From Gemmatimonadaceae bacterium (GTDB lineage: Bacteria > Gemmatimonadota > Gemmatimonadetes > Gemmatimonadales > Gemmatimonadaceae): 64,000 bases of DNA. Shown in pieces: positions 12,080 through 21,030 of the stretch. The stretch lies in the NCBI GenBank assembly GCA_016742275.1, contig JACVCD010000012.1:62001-126000 (forward strand), given 5' to 3'. A program made the translations under genes and the position numbers. The notes under the pieces are model-generated. The model had not been told where the DNA came from. It saw only the letters and a list, made by a program, of their open reading frames with translations, and ran no database searches. Each line of letters opens with the position of its first letter. Position 1 is the stretch's first letter.

Positions 12080-13225
12080 GTGAACCTACACGAGTATCAG
12101 GCGAAGGAGCTGCTGCGGGCGGCCGGTGTGCCGATCCCGCCCGGCGAAGTCGCCACGACGCCCGACCAGGCGGAAGCCATCGCAAAGAAGTATGGCACCG
12201 CAGTCATGGTGAAGGCGCAGGTCCATGCCGGTGGCCGTGGTAAGGCCGGCGGTGTGAAGTTCTGCCCCACGCCCGAGGCGGCGAAGGAAAAGGCGCAGGC
12301 GATCCTGGGCATGACGATCAAGGACCTCACGGTCGAGAAGGTGCTCGTCACGGTGGCTGCCGACATTGGTTCGGAAGCCTATGTGGGAATCATCGTGGAT
12401 CGCGCGACGAAGAAGCCGGTGTTCATGGTGTCCGCCGCCGGCGGCATCGACATCGAAGAAGTCGCAGCGACTACACCGGACAAGATCCTCTACCATCCGG
12501 TCGACACGCGTTACGGTCTGCTGCCGTTCGAAGCCAATCGCATGGGCTTCTTCCTGTACAAGGACGCCAAGCTCGCGCGTCAGGCCGGCAAGATCATGCA
12601 GCAGCTCTACACGGCGTTCATGAAGGCCGGCTGCTCGCTCGCGGAAATCAATCCGCTCGTGCTCACGCCGCAGAACGAACTCATCGCCGTCGACGGCAAG
12701 ATGGTCATCGACGACAATGAGCTTGATCGCCTTCCCGATATCGCCGCGCTGCGCGACGAGTCGTCGGAAGCGCCGAGCGAAGTCGATGCGCGCAACGCGA
12801 ACCTCACATTCATCAAGCTCGATGGCAACGTGGGCTGCGTCGTGAACGGCGCCGGTCTCGCGATGGCCACCATGGACCTCGTGAAGTACTACGGCGGCGA
12901 TCCGGCCAACTTCCTCGACATCGGTGGTTCGTCGAACCCGGAGAAGGTCGTGAATGCGCTCCGCATCATCACGGCGGATCCGAACGTGAAGTGTATTCTG
13001 TTCAACATCTTTGGCGGCATCACGCGCACCGATGACGTGGCCAATGGCATCGTCACGGCCACGAAGGCGAATCCGCTCAAGGTGCCCATCGTCATCCGTC
13101 TTACCGGCACCAACGAGGAACTCGCGTTGCAGATCCTGAAGGACAACGGATTCTCCGCCTCGGCCGACATGGATTCGGCGGTGCAGCGCGCGGTGGAACT
13201 CGCGACCAAGGGAGGTGCCGCGTGA
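12080..13225 (+). CDS. sucC: succinyl-CoA synthetase beta subunit (ADP-forming)
   Basis: Beta subunit of succinate-CoA ligase of the TCA cycle, making ATP or GTP from succinyl-CoA with SucD. It has 381 residues: an ATP-grasp domain with [16 protein letters not shown] near residues 43-58 and a C-terminal ligase domain with [16 protein letters not shown]. The N-terminus [12 protein letters not shown] is canonical and fixes GTG as the start. The stop overlaps the sucD start (GTGA), as usual for this pair. Confidence 0.96.
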   Translation: MNLHEYQAKELLRAAGVPIPPGEVATTPDQAEAIAKKYGTAVMVKAQVHAGGRGKAGGVKFCPTPEAAKEKAQAILGMTIKDLTVEKVLVTVAADIGSEAYVGIIVDRATKKPVFMVSAAGGIDIEEVAATTPDKILYHPVDTRYGLLPFEANRMGFFLYKDAKLARQAGKIMQQLYTAFMKAGCSLAEINPLVLTPQNELIAVDGKMVIDDNELDRLPDIAALRDESSEAPSEVDARNANLTFIKLDGNVGCVVNGAGLAMATMDLVKYYGGDPANFLDIGGSSNPEKVVNALRIITADPNVKCILFNIFGGITRTDDVANGIVTATKANPLKVPIVIRLTGTNEELALQILKDNGFSASADMDSAVQRAVELATKGGAA

Positions 13226-14094
13226 GCATCTTCATCGACAACAGCACCAAGCTGGTGGTGCAGGGCATCACGGGCCGCGACGGCTCGTTCCATGCCAAGC
13301 AGATGATCGAATACGGCACGAAGGTCGTGGCCGGTGTAACGCCGGGCAAGGGTGGTCAGACCTTCGAAGGCACGGCGCCGATTTTTGACACCGTGTTTGA
13401 CGCCGTGCAGGCGACGGGCGCGAACACGTCGGTTATCTACGTGCCGCCCAATTTTGCCGCCGACGCGATCATGGAAGCAGCGGCAGCGGGCGTGAAGTTC
13501 ATCGTCTGCATCACCGAAGGTGTGCCGGTGCTCGACATGACCAAGGTGTACCCGTACGTGAAGGAGCATGGCGCACGCCTGCTCGGTCCGAACTGCCCGG
13601 GCCTCATCACGCCGGGCGAGAGCAAGGTCGGCATCATTCCGGGTCGTATCTGCACGCCGGGCCCGGTTGGTGTTGTCAGCCGCTCGGGTACGCTCACGTA
13701 TGAAGTCGTGAACGCGCTCACCAAGGCCGGCATCGGTCAGAGCTCGTGCGTCGGTATTGGTGGTGACCCGATCAACGGCACCAACTTCATCGACTGCCTC
13801 GCGGCGTTTGAAGCCGATCCGAACACGAAGGCCGTGGCGATGATGGGCGAAATCGGTGGCACGGACGAACAGGAAGCGGCCGATTTCGTGAAGAACCACA
13901 TGACCAAGCCGGTCGTGGGCTTCATCGCAGGTCAGACCGCTCCGCCGGGACGCCGTATGGGTCACGCGGGTGCGATCATCTCGGGTTCGGCCGGCACGGC
14001 CGCCGAGAAGATCGAGTCGTTCAAGGCGGCGGGCATGGGCGTGGCCCAGCGTCCGATCGACTTTGTCGAGCTCATCAAGGCGCGTCTGAACTGA
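13222..14094 (+). CDS. sucD: succinyl-CoA synthetase alpha subunit
   Basis: Alpha subunit of succinate-CoA ligase: binds CoA in an N-terminal Rossmann domain and is phosphorylated on histidine during catalysis. It has 290 residues. Visible features are the CoA-binding [16 protein letters not shown], the [13 protein letters not shown] loop and the active-site histidine H248 in [13 protein letters not shown]. The start is GTG, coupled to sucC. A strong terminator follows. Confidence 0.96.
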   Translation: MSIFIDNSTKLVVQGITGRDGSFHAKQMIEYGTKVVAGVTPGKGGQTFEGTAPIFDTVFDAVQATGANTSVIYVPPNFAADAIMEAAAAGVKFIVCITEGVPVLDMTKVYPYVKEHGARLLGPNCPGLITPGESKVGIIPGRICTPGPVGVVSRSGTLTYEVVNALTKAGIGQSSCVGIGGDPINGTNFIDCLAAFEADPNTKAVAMMGEIGGTDEQEAADFVKNHMTKPVVGFIAGQTAPPGRRMGHAGAIISGSAGTAAEKIESFKAAGMGVAQRPIDFVELIKARLN

Positions 14095-14130
14095 CCTGCC
14101 TGTCCTCATCGGACAGAATGGTTATCTTGT

Positions 14131-14170
14131 GCGCGGCGGGGACCTTCGGGTTCCCGCCGCGCCTGTTTTT
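14131..14170 (+). terminator. rho-independent terminator after sucCD
   Basis: A 14-bp GC-rich stem (one G-U pair) capped by a TTCG tetraloop spans 14131-14162 and is followed at once by a T-run (CTGTTTTT). It lies 37 bases after sucD and before ndk. Confidence 0.92.
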
Positions 14171-14214
14171 CTGCTTGTCGGCGCCCTGATTCTACCCTTT
14201 GACCTCATACGACC

Positions 14215-14637
14215 ATGGCTGGCCGTCGCACCCTTACGATTGTGAAGCCCGACGCCTTTGGCGCCGGCAATGCGGGCAACATCATTGCGCTGCTCGAGAA
14301 GCAGGGCTTCGCGGTGAAGGCCGCCCGCGTCATGCACCTGACCACGGCCCAGGCCGGCGCGTTCTACGAAGTGCACAAGGAACGCCCCTTCTATGGCGAG
14401 CTGGTGTCCTTCATGACCAGCGGCCCCTGCATGCCGATCATCCTCGAGAAGGATGATGCCGTGGCGGCTCTCCGCACGGCCATCGGTGCCACCGACCCGG
14501 CGGAAGCGGCGGAAGGCACGGTGCGCAAGCTGTACGCCGAGTCGAAGGGCAAGAACGCGATCCACGCCTCGGATTCCGATGAAAACGCGGCCCGTGAGGC
14601 CCGGTTTTTCTTTGCCGAGGCCGACGTCATCGCCTGA
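14215..14637 (+). CDS. ndk: nucleoside diphosphate kinase
   Basis: Transfers the gamma phosphate of ATP to nucleoside diphosphates through a phosphohistidine. It has 140 residues, the normal length. N-terminal [11 protein letters not shown] and the active-site motif NAIHASDS (H117) are both present, as is [15 protein letters not shown]. It is flanked by terminators on both sides, so it is probably a single-gene unit with its own promoter just after the sucD terminator; no clear promoter boxes were found. Confidence 0.96.
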   Translation: MAGRRTLTIVKPDAFGAGNAGNIIALLEKQGFAVKAARVMHLTTAQAGAFYEVHKERPFYGELVSFMTSGPCMPIILEKDDAVAALRTAIGATDPAEAAEGTVRKLYAESKGKNAIHASDSDENAAREARFFFAEADVIA

Positions 14638-14703
14638 GCAGATGGAGCCTTCCTAACTCGTGGCATGACTGCGACTTGGGGAAGTCCAATCTGAGCAGAA
14701 AAC

Positions 14704-14740
14704 AGACCGGCAGCCCTTGTGAAACGGGGGCTGCCGGTCT
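14704..14740 (+). terminator. hairpin after ndk, probable terminator
   Basis: A perfect 13-bp inverted repeat (AGACCGGCAGCCC / GGGCTGCCGGTCT) with an 11-base loop lies 66 bases after ndk and ends 13 bases before the next start codon. There is no strong U-run, so it could instead be a leader structure of the following gene. Confidence 0.55.
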
Positions 14741-14753
14741 ACGTTACACGGCT

Positions 14754-15263
14754 ATGCTGTACTTTGACATCCGCAGCCTGGAAGCGCATGCCGAGCAAGT
14801 CGATGGTTGGCTTGAGATGGCGGATCCAGTGTGGGAAGACGGCGATGCACGACCGGTTCAGGCCGGGGTGCACGTGACGGGCCGGCTTTCCAGTGCGGGG
14901 CAGGGACGCTTTTACTTCAGCGGCCTGCTTGAAGGTACGGCCGTGACGGAGTGCAGGCGTTGCCTGGGCGAAGCCACGGTGCAGGTAGCAGAAGATGTGC
15001 ATCTGATTTTTGCCGACTCGGGCACCGATGAGGCGGATGAAGATGACGTCGTGCTGATCCCCGCAGGTGAACGCGAACTGGATCTGCGTCCAGCGATACG
15101 TGAGGAGTGGCTGTTGGCCGTTCCTGCGTTCGCAGTGTGTCGGACGGAGTGCAAGGGGCTGTGTCCGACTTGCGGCGTCGATCGCAACACGGGGGATTGC
15201 ACGTGTTCCCCAACTCTCGATCCCCGTTGGGACGGGCTGCGCGAAGCGCGTCGCTCCGACTAA
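14754..15263 (+). CDS. YceD/DUF177 family protein
   Basis: DUF177 protein of 169 residues, usually encoded directly before rpmF; the E. coli homologue YceD is linked to 23S rRNA/ribosome biogenesis. A TECRRCLG motif sits near residue 65, and a C-terminal cysteine cluster (CRTECKGLCPTCG, with further CTC) suggests metal binding. The frame is open to 14676, but the ATG at 14754 gives the family N-terminus and avoids coding through the upstream hairpin. It is followed by rpmF and plsX, the classic order. Confidence 0.85.
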   Translation: MLYFDIRSLEAHAEQVDGWLEMADPVWEDGDARPVQAGVHVTGRLSSAGQGRFYFSGLLEGTAVTECRRCLGEATVQVAEDVHLIFADSGTDEADEDDVVLIPAGERELDLRPAIREEWLLAVPAFAVCRTECKGLCPTCGVDRNTGDCTCSPTLDPRWDGLREARRSD

Positions 15264-15300
15264 CGGTTCATTCTGTCTCGAACGTTCAGGTCAGCATCCC

Positions 15301-15483
15301 ATGGCCGTACCAAAGCGCCGCACATCCAAGCGGCGGAAGCGCGCCCGCAACACGCACAAGACCGCGCCCGCCATCGTGATTCAGTCGTGCCCGCAGTGTG
15401 GCTCGGCCAAGCGCCCGCACCGCGTGTGCGGTGAGTGCGGGTACTACGCGGGCGAGCAGCGGGTCACGGCGCAGGAAGCGTAA
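15301..15483 (+). CDS. rpmF: 50S ribosomal protein L32
   Basis: Large-subunit ribosomal protein of 60 residues. The N-terminus MAVPKRRTSKRRKRAR is diagnostic. Four cysteines in two CXXC pairs (CPQCG and CGECG) form a zinc ribbon, so this is the zinc-binding form. It sits between yceD and plsX. Its end also carries the Shine-Dalgarno sequence for plsX. Confidence 0.95.
   Translation: MAVPKRRTSKRRKRARNTHKTAPAIVIQSCPQCGSAKRPHRVCGECGYYAGEQRVTAQEA
15473..15478 (+). promoter_or_regulatory. ribosome binding site for plsX (TTG start)
   Basis: AGGAAG lies inside the last codons of rpmF, seven bases before the TTG at 15486. This spacing decides the TTG start in favour of the upstream in-frame GTG at 15435, which would lie within rpmF. 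Confidence 0.7.
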
Positions 15484-15485
15484 GC

Positions 15486-16541
15486 TTGGCGCGCATCGCT
15501 GTGGATGCCATGGGGGGCGATTTCGCCCCCCGGGCCCCCATTGCGGGCGCCCTCCATGCGCTTGGAGCGCTGCCCCAGGAGCATCACATCGAGTTGGTTG
15601 GCCAGACGGCCGTCATCGAGCGCGAACTTGACACGCTGTTGCGTGATGAGCTTGCGCCATTGGCGTATGTACGGTCCCGATTGTCGATTGTTGAGGCGCC
15701 TGACGTCATTGAAATGACCGACAGCCCGCGCGTCGCCATGCGCGCGAAGACCAACAGTTCGATGGTCGTAGGCATTCGTCGCGTCGCTGAAGGACAGGCC
15801 AACGGCTTCGTCTCCGCTGGCAACACCGGCGCGCAGATGGCGGCCTCGCTCATGCTGCTCAAGCTGCATGAGGGACTCAAGCGCCCGGCCATCGGAACGC
15901 TGTTTCCCACGGCCAAACAGCCTATCCTCGTGCTGGATGTCGGCGCCAACGTCGACTGTGCCGCCGATGAACTCGTGCAGTTCGCGCGCATTGGCACCGT
16001 TTACGCGCAGGCGTTGATGGGACGCACCAATCCGGCTGTTGGACTACTGTCCATCGGAGAAGAGGCCGAGAAGGGCAACGTCGCGGTGAAGGAAGCGCAT
16101 CAACGCCTGCTGACGGCGGGACTCAACTTCCTCGGCAATGTCGAGGGACGTGATCTCCCGCGCGGCGTATGCGATCGCGGCCCCATTGATGTGGTGGTCT
16201 GCGACGGCTTCACCGGTAACGTGCTGCTCAAGTTCTACGAAAGCATCGGCCCCATGCTGATCGGCATGGTATCCAAGGTCGCCAATCTGGATGCACGTCA
16301 GATTGCCGGCTCGCTCAAGGAACTCGATGTCGACGAATACGGCGGTGCACCGCTGCTTGGTGTGCGAGGCGTTTCGATCATCTCGCATGGCAAGAGTTCG
16401 CCGCGTGCCATCATGAATGCCATTCACGTCGCACTGCGCGCTGTGGAATCGGGGATGACCGAGGAGATCGGTCGCCAGCTGGCGTCGTCCGTGCCGGCTA
16501 CCCCGTCGCCGGAAGCTCAGGACTCCGAACGCACCTCATGA
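15486..16541 (+). CDS. plsX: phosphate acyltransferase PlsX
   Basis: Converts acyl-ACP to acyl-phosphate, the first step of the PlsX/PlsY route to phosphatidic acid. It has 351 residues from a TTG start. The family N-terminus ARIAVDAMGGDFAPRAPI and SAGNTGAQMA, VDVVVCDGFTGNVLLK and SPRAIMNAIHVA are present. The start is fixed by the AGGAAG site and by the AVDAMGGD motif following directly. The stop overlaps fabH (ATGA). The partner PlsY is also in this window, at 51701-52336, and also starts with TTG. Confidence 0.94.
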   Translation: MARIAVDAMGGDFAPRAPIAGALHALGALPQEHHIELVGQTAVIERELDTLLRDELAPLAYVRSRLSIVEAPDVIEMTDSPRVAMRAKTNSSMVVGIRRVAEGQANGFVSAGNTGAQMAASLMLLKLHEGLKRPAIGTLFPTAKQPILVLDVGANVDCAADELVQFARIGTVYAQALMGRTNPAVGLLSIGEEAEKGNVAVKEAHQRLLTAGLNFLGNVEGRDLPRGVCDRGPIDVVVCDGFTGNVLLKFYESIGPMLIGMVSKVANLDARQIAGSLKELDVDEYGGAPLLGVRGVSIISHGKSSPRAIMNAIHVALRAVESGMTEEIGRQLASSVPATPSPEAQDSERTS

Positions 16542-17530
16542 AGCGTCCCTACTCGTACATTGCCGGCACCGGCCACGCCGTGCCGGCCAAGGTCGTCACC
16601 AATGACGACATCGCGGCCATGGGTGTCGAGACCAACGACGCCTGGATTCAGGAACGTACGGGCATTCGTCAGCGACACATTGCTGAACCGGGTGAGTCGC
16701 TCACCTCGCTCTGCGCCAAGGCCGCGCAGCAGGCCATGGCCCGTGCCGGCGTACAGCCCGGCGAGATCGACACCATCATCGTCGGCACAGCGTCGCCCGA
16801 TCACCTCCTGCCGTCGCAGGCGGTTGAAGTGCAGACCGCACTCGGATGCTCGCGCGCTGCGGCGTTCGATGTCGCGTCGGCGTGTTCGGGTTGGCTCTAC
16901 GGTGCGGTTGTTGGTGATTCGATGATCGCGAGCGGTGCGGCGGATACGGTCCTTGTGATTGGCGCAGAAAAGCTGAGCGCCATTGTTGACTGGACTGATC
17001 GCAACACGTGCATCCTGTTTGCCGATGGTGCGGGCGCCACGGTGCTGCGTCGCGCACGCGGTGGACAGAAGGGCATCATGTCCACGTTCATGCGTTCAGA
17101 CGGCGCGCTCGCTGAATTGCTGTGGCGTCCGGCAGGTGGTGGTGCAGAACCATTTTCGCCGGAAGCACACGAGGGCAGGCGCCAGTACATCCAGATGGCT
17201 GGTCGCGAAGTGTTCAAGCATGCGGTGCGGTCGATGGCAGAAGCCACGGATCGTGCACTCGACATGGCGCGCATCACCGCTGCGGATATCGATTTGCTCA
17301 TTCCGCATCAGGCGAATGTGCGCATCATCGAAGCCACGGCCAAGCACGCCGGCATTCCGATGGAGAAGGTGTTCGTCAATGTCGATCGTTACGGCAACAC
17401 ATCGGCGGCATCGATTCCCATCGCACTCGATGACGCCATCGAACAGGGTGTGGTTCGCGAAGGAATGACGGTGTTGTTCGCGGCGTTTGGCGCCGGCTTT
17501 ACGTGGGGCTCGCTCGTCGTCCGTTTCTAG
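16538..17530 (+). CDS. fabH: 3-oxoacyl-ACP synthase III (FabH)
   Basis: Starts fatty acid synthesis by condensing an acyl-CoA with malonyl-ACP. It has 330 residues. The catalytic triad is visible: C116 in VASACSGWLYG, H257 in IPHQANVRI and N287 in DRYGNTSAASI. The start overlaps the plsX stop (ATGA). It heads the fab gene series, which continues with fabD, fabG, acpP and fabF. Confidence 0.95.
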   Translation: MKRPYSYIAGTGHAVPAKVVTNDDIAAMGVETNDAWIQERTGIRQRHIAEPGESLTSLCAKAAQQAMARAGVQPGEIDTIIVGTASPDHLLPSQAVEVQTALGCSRAAAFDVASACSGWLYGAVVGDSMIASGAADTVLVIGAEKLSAIVDWTDRNTCILFADGAGATVLRRARGGQKGIMSTFMRSDGALAELLWRPAGGGAEPFSPEAHEGRRQYIQMAGREVFKHAVRSMAEATDRALDMARITAADIDLLIPHQANVRIIEATAKHAGIPMEKVFVNVDRYGNTSAASIPIALDDAIEQGVVREGMTVLFAAFGAGFTWGSLVVRF

Positions 17531-17583
17531 TCCGCTCCCAGAGCGTGACGACGATGCTCTTTCACTCCAGATAGCGCAGACCG

Positions 17584-18531
17584 ATGGCCATGGAATACGT
17601 GGTACTGTTGCCCGGCCAGGGTTCACAGAAGGTGGGGATGGGAAAGGACCTCTACGAGGCTTTCCCAGCAGCGCGTGAAGCATTTCATGCGGTGGATGAC
17701 GCCGTGGGCGCCGCACTCTCCACGCTCGCCTTTGAAGGACCGGCAGACGAACTCACGCGCACGCTGAATGCGCAGCCCGCATTGCTGGCGCACAGTGCCG
17801 CCGTGTGGGCCGTGCTGCGCGAGACACTGGGTTCCAGCGTGAAGGCAACGGCGGGCCATTCGCTCGGCGAATTCTCAGCCTATCACGTGGCAGGTGCACT
17901 GAGCCTTGCCTCCGCTGCGCGCATCGTGCGTCGTCGCGGCACGTTGATGTTCGAACAGGGTGTGGCGCGTCCAGGTGCGATGGCAGCAATCCTTGGCGTG
18001 CTCTCCACACCCATCGATGCCATCTGCGAACAGGCAACAGCGGAGCGTGGTCTTGTTGTTCCGGCCAATTACAACAGCGAAGAACAGGTGGTCATTTCCG
18101 GTGAAGTGGCTGGCGTGGAACGCGCCATGGAACTCGCCAAGGATGCCGGCGCCAAGCGCTGCCTGCCGCTGCCGGTGAGTGGTGCGTTTCATTCACCACT
18201 GATGGCTCCGGCTGTTGAAGGATTGGCTGAAGCGATGCGTGCGGAAACGTGGGAAGCGCCGCATGTGCCCGTGTATGCCAACGTGAACGCGACACCGATT
18301 GTGGATGCGACCACGGCGCAGACGTTGCTCGAACAGCAGCTCACCGCGCCGGTGCAGTGGACGCAGGTGGTGCGCGCACTGGCCAAGCAATTTCCGAGCG
18401 CGACCTTCCTCGAGATCGGCACCGGTGCGGTGCTCACTGGCCTCGTGCGGCGCATCGCGCCCGAGGTTGCAACGGCATCGTGCGGCACAGTGGCGGAAGT
18501 GGAGAAACTGCTTGCGTCCGCGTCTGCTTGA
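17584..18531 (+). CDS. fabD: malonyl-CoA:ACP transacylase
   Basis: Loads malonyl groups onto ACP for fatty acid elongation. It has 315 residues. The N-terminal LLPGQGSQKVGMGKDL and the nucleophile motif GHSLGEFSAY (S93) are standard, and SGAFHSPLM holds the catalytic histidine. A second ATG two codons in could also be used. It lies 53 bases after fabH and 39 bases before fabG. Confidence 0.95.
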   Translation: MAMEYVVLLPGQGSQKVGMGKDLYEAFPAAREAFHAVDDAVGAALSTLAFEGPADELTRTLNAQPALLAHSAAVWAVLRETLGSSVKATAGHSLGEFSAYHVAGALSLASAARIVRRRGTLMFEQGVARPGAMAAILGVLSTPIDAICEQATAERGLVVPANYNSEEQVVISGEVAGVERAMELAKDAGAKRCLPLPVSGAFHSPLMAPAVEGLAEAMRAETWEAPHVPVYANVNATPIVDATTAQTLLEQQLTAPVQWTQVVRALAKQFPSATFLEIGTGAVLTGLVRRIAPEVATASCGTVAEVEKLLASASA

Positions 18532-18570
18532 TCGAACTCCTGATACACCGCTTGCGAACCAGGATTTACC

Positions 18571-19359
18571 ATGAGTGAAGCCACATCAGGTATCGGCGCT
18601 ACGGGCGGCCTCTCTATCTCTCTCAACGGGCGCGTGGCGCTCGTCACGGGATCGACGCGTGGTATCGGTCGCTCCATCGCTGCGGCGCTGGCTCGTGCCG
18701 GTGCGCGCGTCGCGGTCTCCGGCCGCGAACAGTCCAAGGCCGATGCGGTCGCCGCCGAACTTGCGCAGGAAACGGGCGCCGATGTGCGTGGATTTGCTGC
18801 GGACATCGGAGATGTGACGCAAGCGTCGGCATTGATCGAAGCGGTCGAGAAGTCGTTCGGGCAGCTGGATATTCTGGTCAACAACGCCGGACTGACGCGC
18901 GACAATCTGCTGATGCGCTTGAAGGACGATGACTGGGATGCCGTCATCGATGCCAATCTGCGCGGCGCGTTTGCGACCTGCCGTGCGGCGACGCGCGGCA
19001 TGATGAAGCGTCGCTTTGGCCGCATCATCAACGTGGCCAGCGTGGTCGGACTGACGGGCAACAAGGGGCAGGCCAACTATGCCGCCAGCAAGGCGGGTCT
19101 CATTGGCATGACCAAGTCCATCGCCAAGGAGCTGGCCTCCCGCAACATCCTGGCGAATGTCGTTGCCCCCGGATTTATCGAAACCGACATGACGGCCGCC
19201 ATGACGCCCGAAGCTCGGGCGACGCTGAGCGCCAATATTCCCCTCGAGCGTCTTGGCACACCCGAGGACATCGCGAGCATGGTAGTCGTGCTCGCCTCCG
19301 ATCTGACCAGTTATGTGACCGGTCAGGTCTTTGTCGTCGACGGCGGCATGGTCATGTAA
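18571..19359 (+). CDS. fabG: 3-oxoacyl-ACP reductase
   Basis: NADPH-dependent short-chain dehydrogenase that reduces 3-oxoacyl-ACP in fatty acid elongation. It has 262 residues: cofactor loop TGSTRGIG at 27-34, NNAG motif at 104-107, catalytic S157, Y170 and K174 (YAASK). The first ~18 residues are a polar extension before the Rossmann fold. It is followed by a bulged hairpin and acpP. Confidence 0.95.
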   Translation: MSEATSGIGATGGLSISLNGRVALVTGSTRGIGRSIAAALARAGARVAVSGREQSKADAVAAELAQETGADVRGFAADIGDVTQASALIEAVEKSFGQLDILVNNAGLTRDNLLMRLKDDDWDAVIDANLRGAFATCRAATRGMMKRRFGRIINVASVVGLTGNKGQANYAASKAGLIGMTKSIAKELASRNILANVVAPGFIETDMTAAMTPEARATLSANIPLERLGTPEDIASMVVVLASDLTSYVTGQVFVVDGGMVM

Positions 19360-19370
19360 TGCCGTCAGGC

Positions 19371-19402
19371 GGGTCCCTACGGTTTTTGTAGGGTGGGGAC
19401 CC
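19371..19402 (+). other. bulged RNA hairpin between fabG and acpP
   Basis: GGGTCC plus CTAC on the left arm pairs with GTAG plus GGACCC on the right, with a small bulge and a T-rich loop. No U-run follows, so it is more likely a processing or attenuation element than a full terminator. It sits where acpP expression would need to be raised relative to its neighbours; that role is inference. Confidence 0.35.
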
Positions 19403-19471
19403 TCCCTGTGACGACGTCAGCTGGCTAACTTCCGCATTCTCAACTCCAACAACCCCAGAGGAACCTGTCCC

Positions 19472-19711
19472 ATGTCGGATAACGCGTCGAAGATCAAGGA
19501 CATCATCGAGAAGGAACTCGGCGTGGAGCGCGAGAAGCTGACGCCTGAGGCGAGCTTCATCGAGGACCTCGGCGCCGATTCGCTGGACATCGTCGAACTG
19601 GTCATGGAGTTCGAGAAGGAATTCAACATCGACATCCCGGACGAGGATGCCGAGAAGCTGCGCACCGTGGGTGACGCTATTGCGTACCTTGAGGGGAAGG
19701 TCGCGGGCTGA
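19472..19711 (+). CDS. acpP: acyl carrier protein
   Basis: Carries growing acyl chains on a 4'-phosphopantetheine attached to serine. It has 79 residues and is strongly acidic. The attachment site is S37 in [15 protein letters not shown]. An AGAGGA Shine-Dalgarno precedes the ATG at good spacing. The last base of the TGA stop is the first base of the fabF start codon. Confidence 0.96.
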   Translation: MSDNASKIKDIIEKELGVEREKLTPEASFIEDLGADSLDIVELVMEFEKEFNIDIPDEDAEKLRTVGDAIAYLEGKVAG

Positions 19712-20952
19712 TGAAGCGTCGGGTCGTCGTCACGGGTCTTGGGGCGATCACGCCCGTCGGAAACGACGTGGCGACGACCTGGCAGGGTTTGCTGGGTGGT
19801 GTGTCCGGAGGCGCGCTGATCACCAAGTTTGACGCATCGGACTTCAAGGTGAAGTTCGCGTGCGAGGTGAAGGGCTTCGATGTGAGTCGCTACATGGACC
19901 GCAAGGAAGCCAAGCGCGCCGACCTGTACACGCAGTACGCCATGGGCGCTGCTGTGCAGGCCATGGAAGATGCCGGACTCGCGCAGGGCGGCTTCGTGCC
20001 TGAAGACTGCGGCGTGATCATCGGCAGCGGTATCGGTGGTCTGGCCACGATGGAAGAGCAGCATACGGCGTACATGACGGGCGGCAATCGCCGCATTTCG
20101 CCCTTCTTTGTGCCGATGTATATCGCCGACATTGCCGCTGGCGTGGTCTCCATGCGCTTCGGCGCCAAGGGGCCGAACTTCGCCACCATTTCTGCGTGCT
20201 CGACCAGCGCCCACGCCATTGGTGAGGCGTTCCGCACGATCGCGTACGGCGACGCCGATGTCATGCTTGCTGGTGGTTCCGAAGCCTCGGTGTTGCCGAT
20301 GGCCATCGGTGGCTTTGGCAACATGACGGCGCTGTCGGAGCGCAATGATTCGCCATCCACTGCGTCGCGTCCATTTGACGGCACGCGTGATGGTTTCGTG
20401 CTGGGTGAGGGCGCTGGTGTCGTCGTGCTTGAGGAACTCGAGCACGCGCTGCGCCGTGGTGCCCGCATCTACGGCGAAGTGGTGGGCTACGGCGCCACGG
20501 GCGACGCGTATCACCTCACGGGTCAGCCGGAAGCGCATGAAGGCCTCCAGCGCGCCATGCGCAAGGCGCTACGCGATGGCGGAATCAATCCGACCGAAGT
20601 GGACTACGTGAATGCGCATGGCACGTCTACACCGCTCAATGATCCCAACGAGATCAAGGCGATCAAGGCCGTGTTCGGCGACCATGCCCGTGCGTTGTCT
20701 GTGAGCTCGACCAAGTCGGCCACGGGCCATATGCTCGGTGCCGCTGGCGGCGTGGAGTTCATTGCCTGTGCGCTCGCTATGCGCGATGGCATGATTCCGC
20801 CCACCATCAACTACTCTACGCCCGATCCCGAGTGTGATCTCGACGTGACGCCCAACGTGCCCAAGGCGCGTGCGGTGAACGTGGCGATCTCCAACAGCTC
20901 AGGCTTCGGGGGTCACAACGTCTCGATCGCGCTCCGTCGCTGGCAAGCGTAA
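19711..20952 (+). CDS. fabF: 3-oxoacyl-ACP synthase II (FabF)
   Basis: Elongating condensing enzyme of type II fatty acid synthesis. It has 413 residues with the C-H-H triad: C163 in SACSTSAHAIG, then NAHGTSTPLND and KSATGHMLGAAG. The ATG overlaps the acpP stop by one base. It is the last gene of the lipid block; a 78-base gap leads to the menaquinone genes. Confidence 0.95.
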   Translation: MKRRVVVTGLGAITPVGNDVATTWQGLLGGVSGGALITKFDASDFKVKFACEVKGFDVSRYMDRKEAKRADLYTQYAMGAAVQAMEDAGLAQGGFVPEDCGVIIGSGIGGLATMEEQHTAYMTGGNRRISPFFVPMYIADIAAGVVSMRFGAKGPNFATISACSTSAHAIGEAFRTIAYGDADVMLAGGSEASVLPMAIGGFGNMTALSERNDSPSTASRPFDGTRDGFVLGEGAGVVVLEELEHALRRGARIYGEVVGYGATGDAYHLTGQPEAHEGLQRAMRKALRDGGINPTEVDYVNAHGTSTPLNDPNEIKAIKAVFGDHARALSVSSTKSATGHMLGAAGGVEFIACALAMRDGMIPPTINYSTPDPECDLDVTPNVPKARAVNVAISNSSGFGGHNVSIALRRWQA

Positions 20953-21030
20953 GCCGCCCGCCGGCGCGTTGTTGAGAGGAGGCGCGACACGCGGTCGTTC
21001 TGCGTCGTCGCGCCGCTTCCAAGGTGCGTC

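Noticed and set aside
12889-14109. - strand open frame of 406 codons opposite sucC and sucD
   Set aside because: Both succinyl-CoA synthetase genes are certain on +; the antisense product shows only Arg/His-rich composition.
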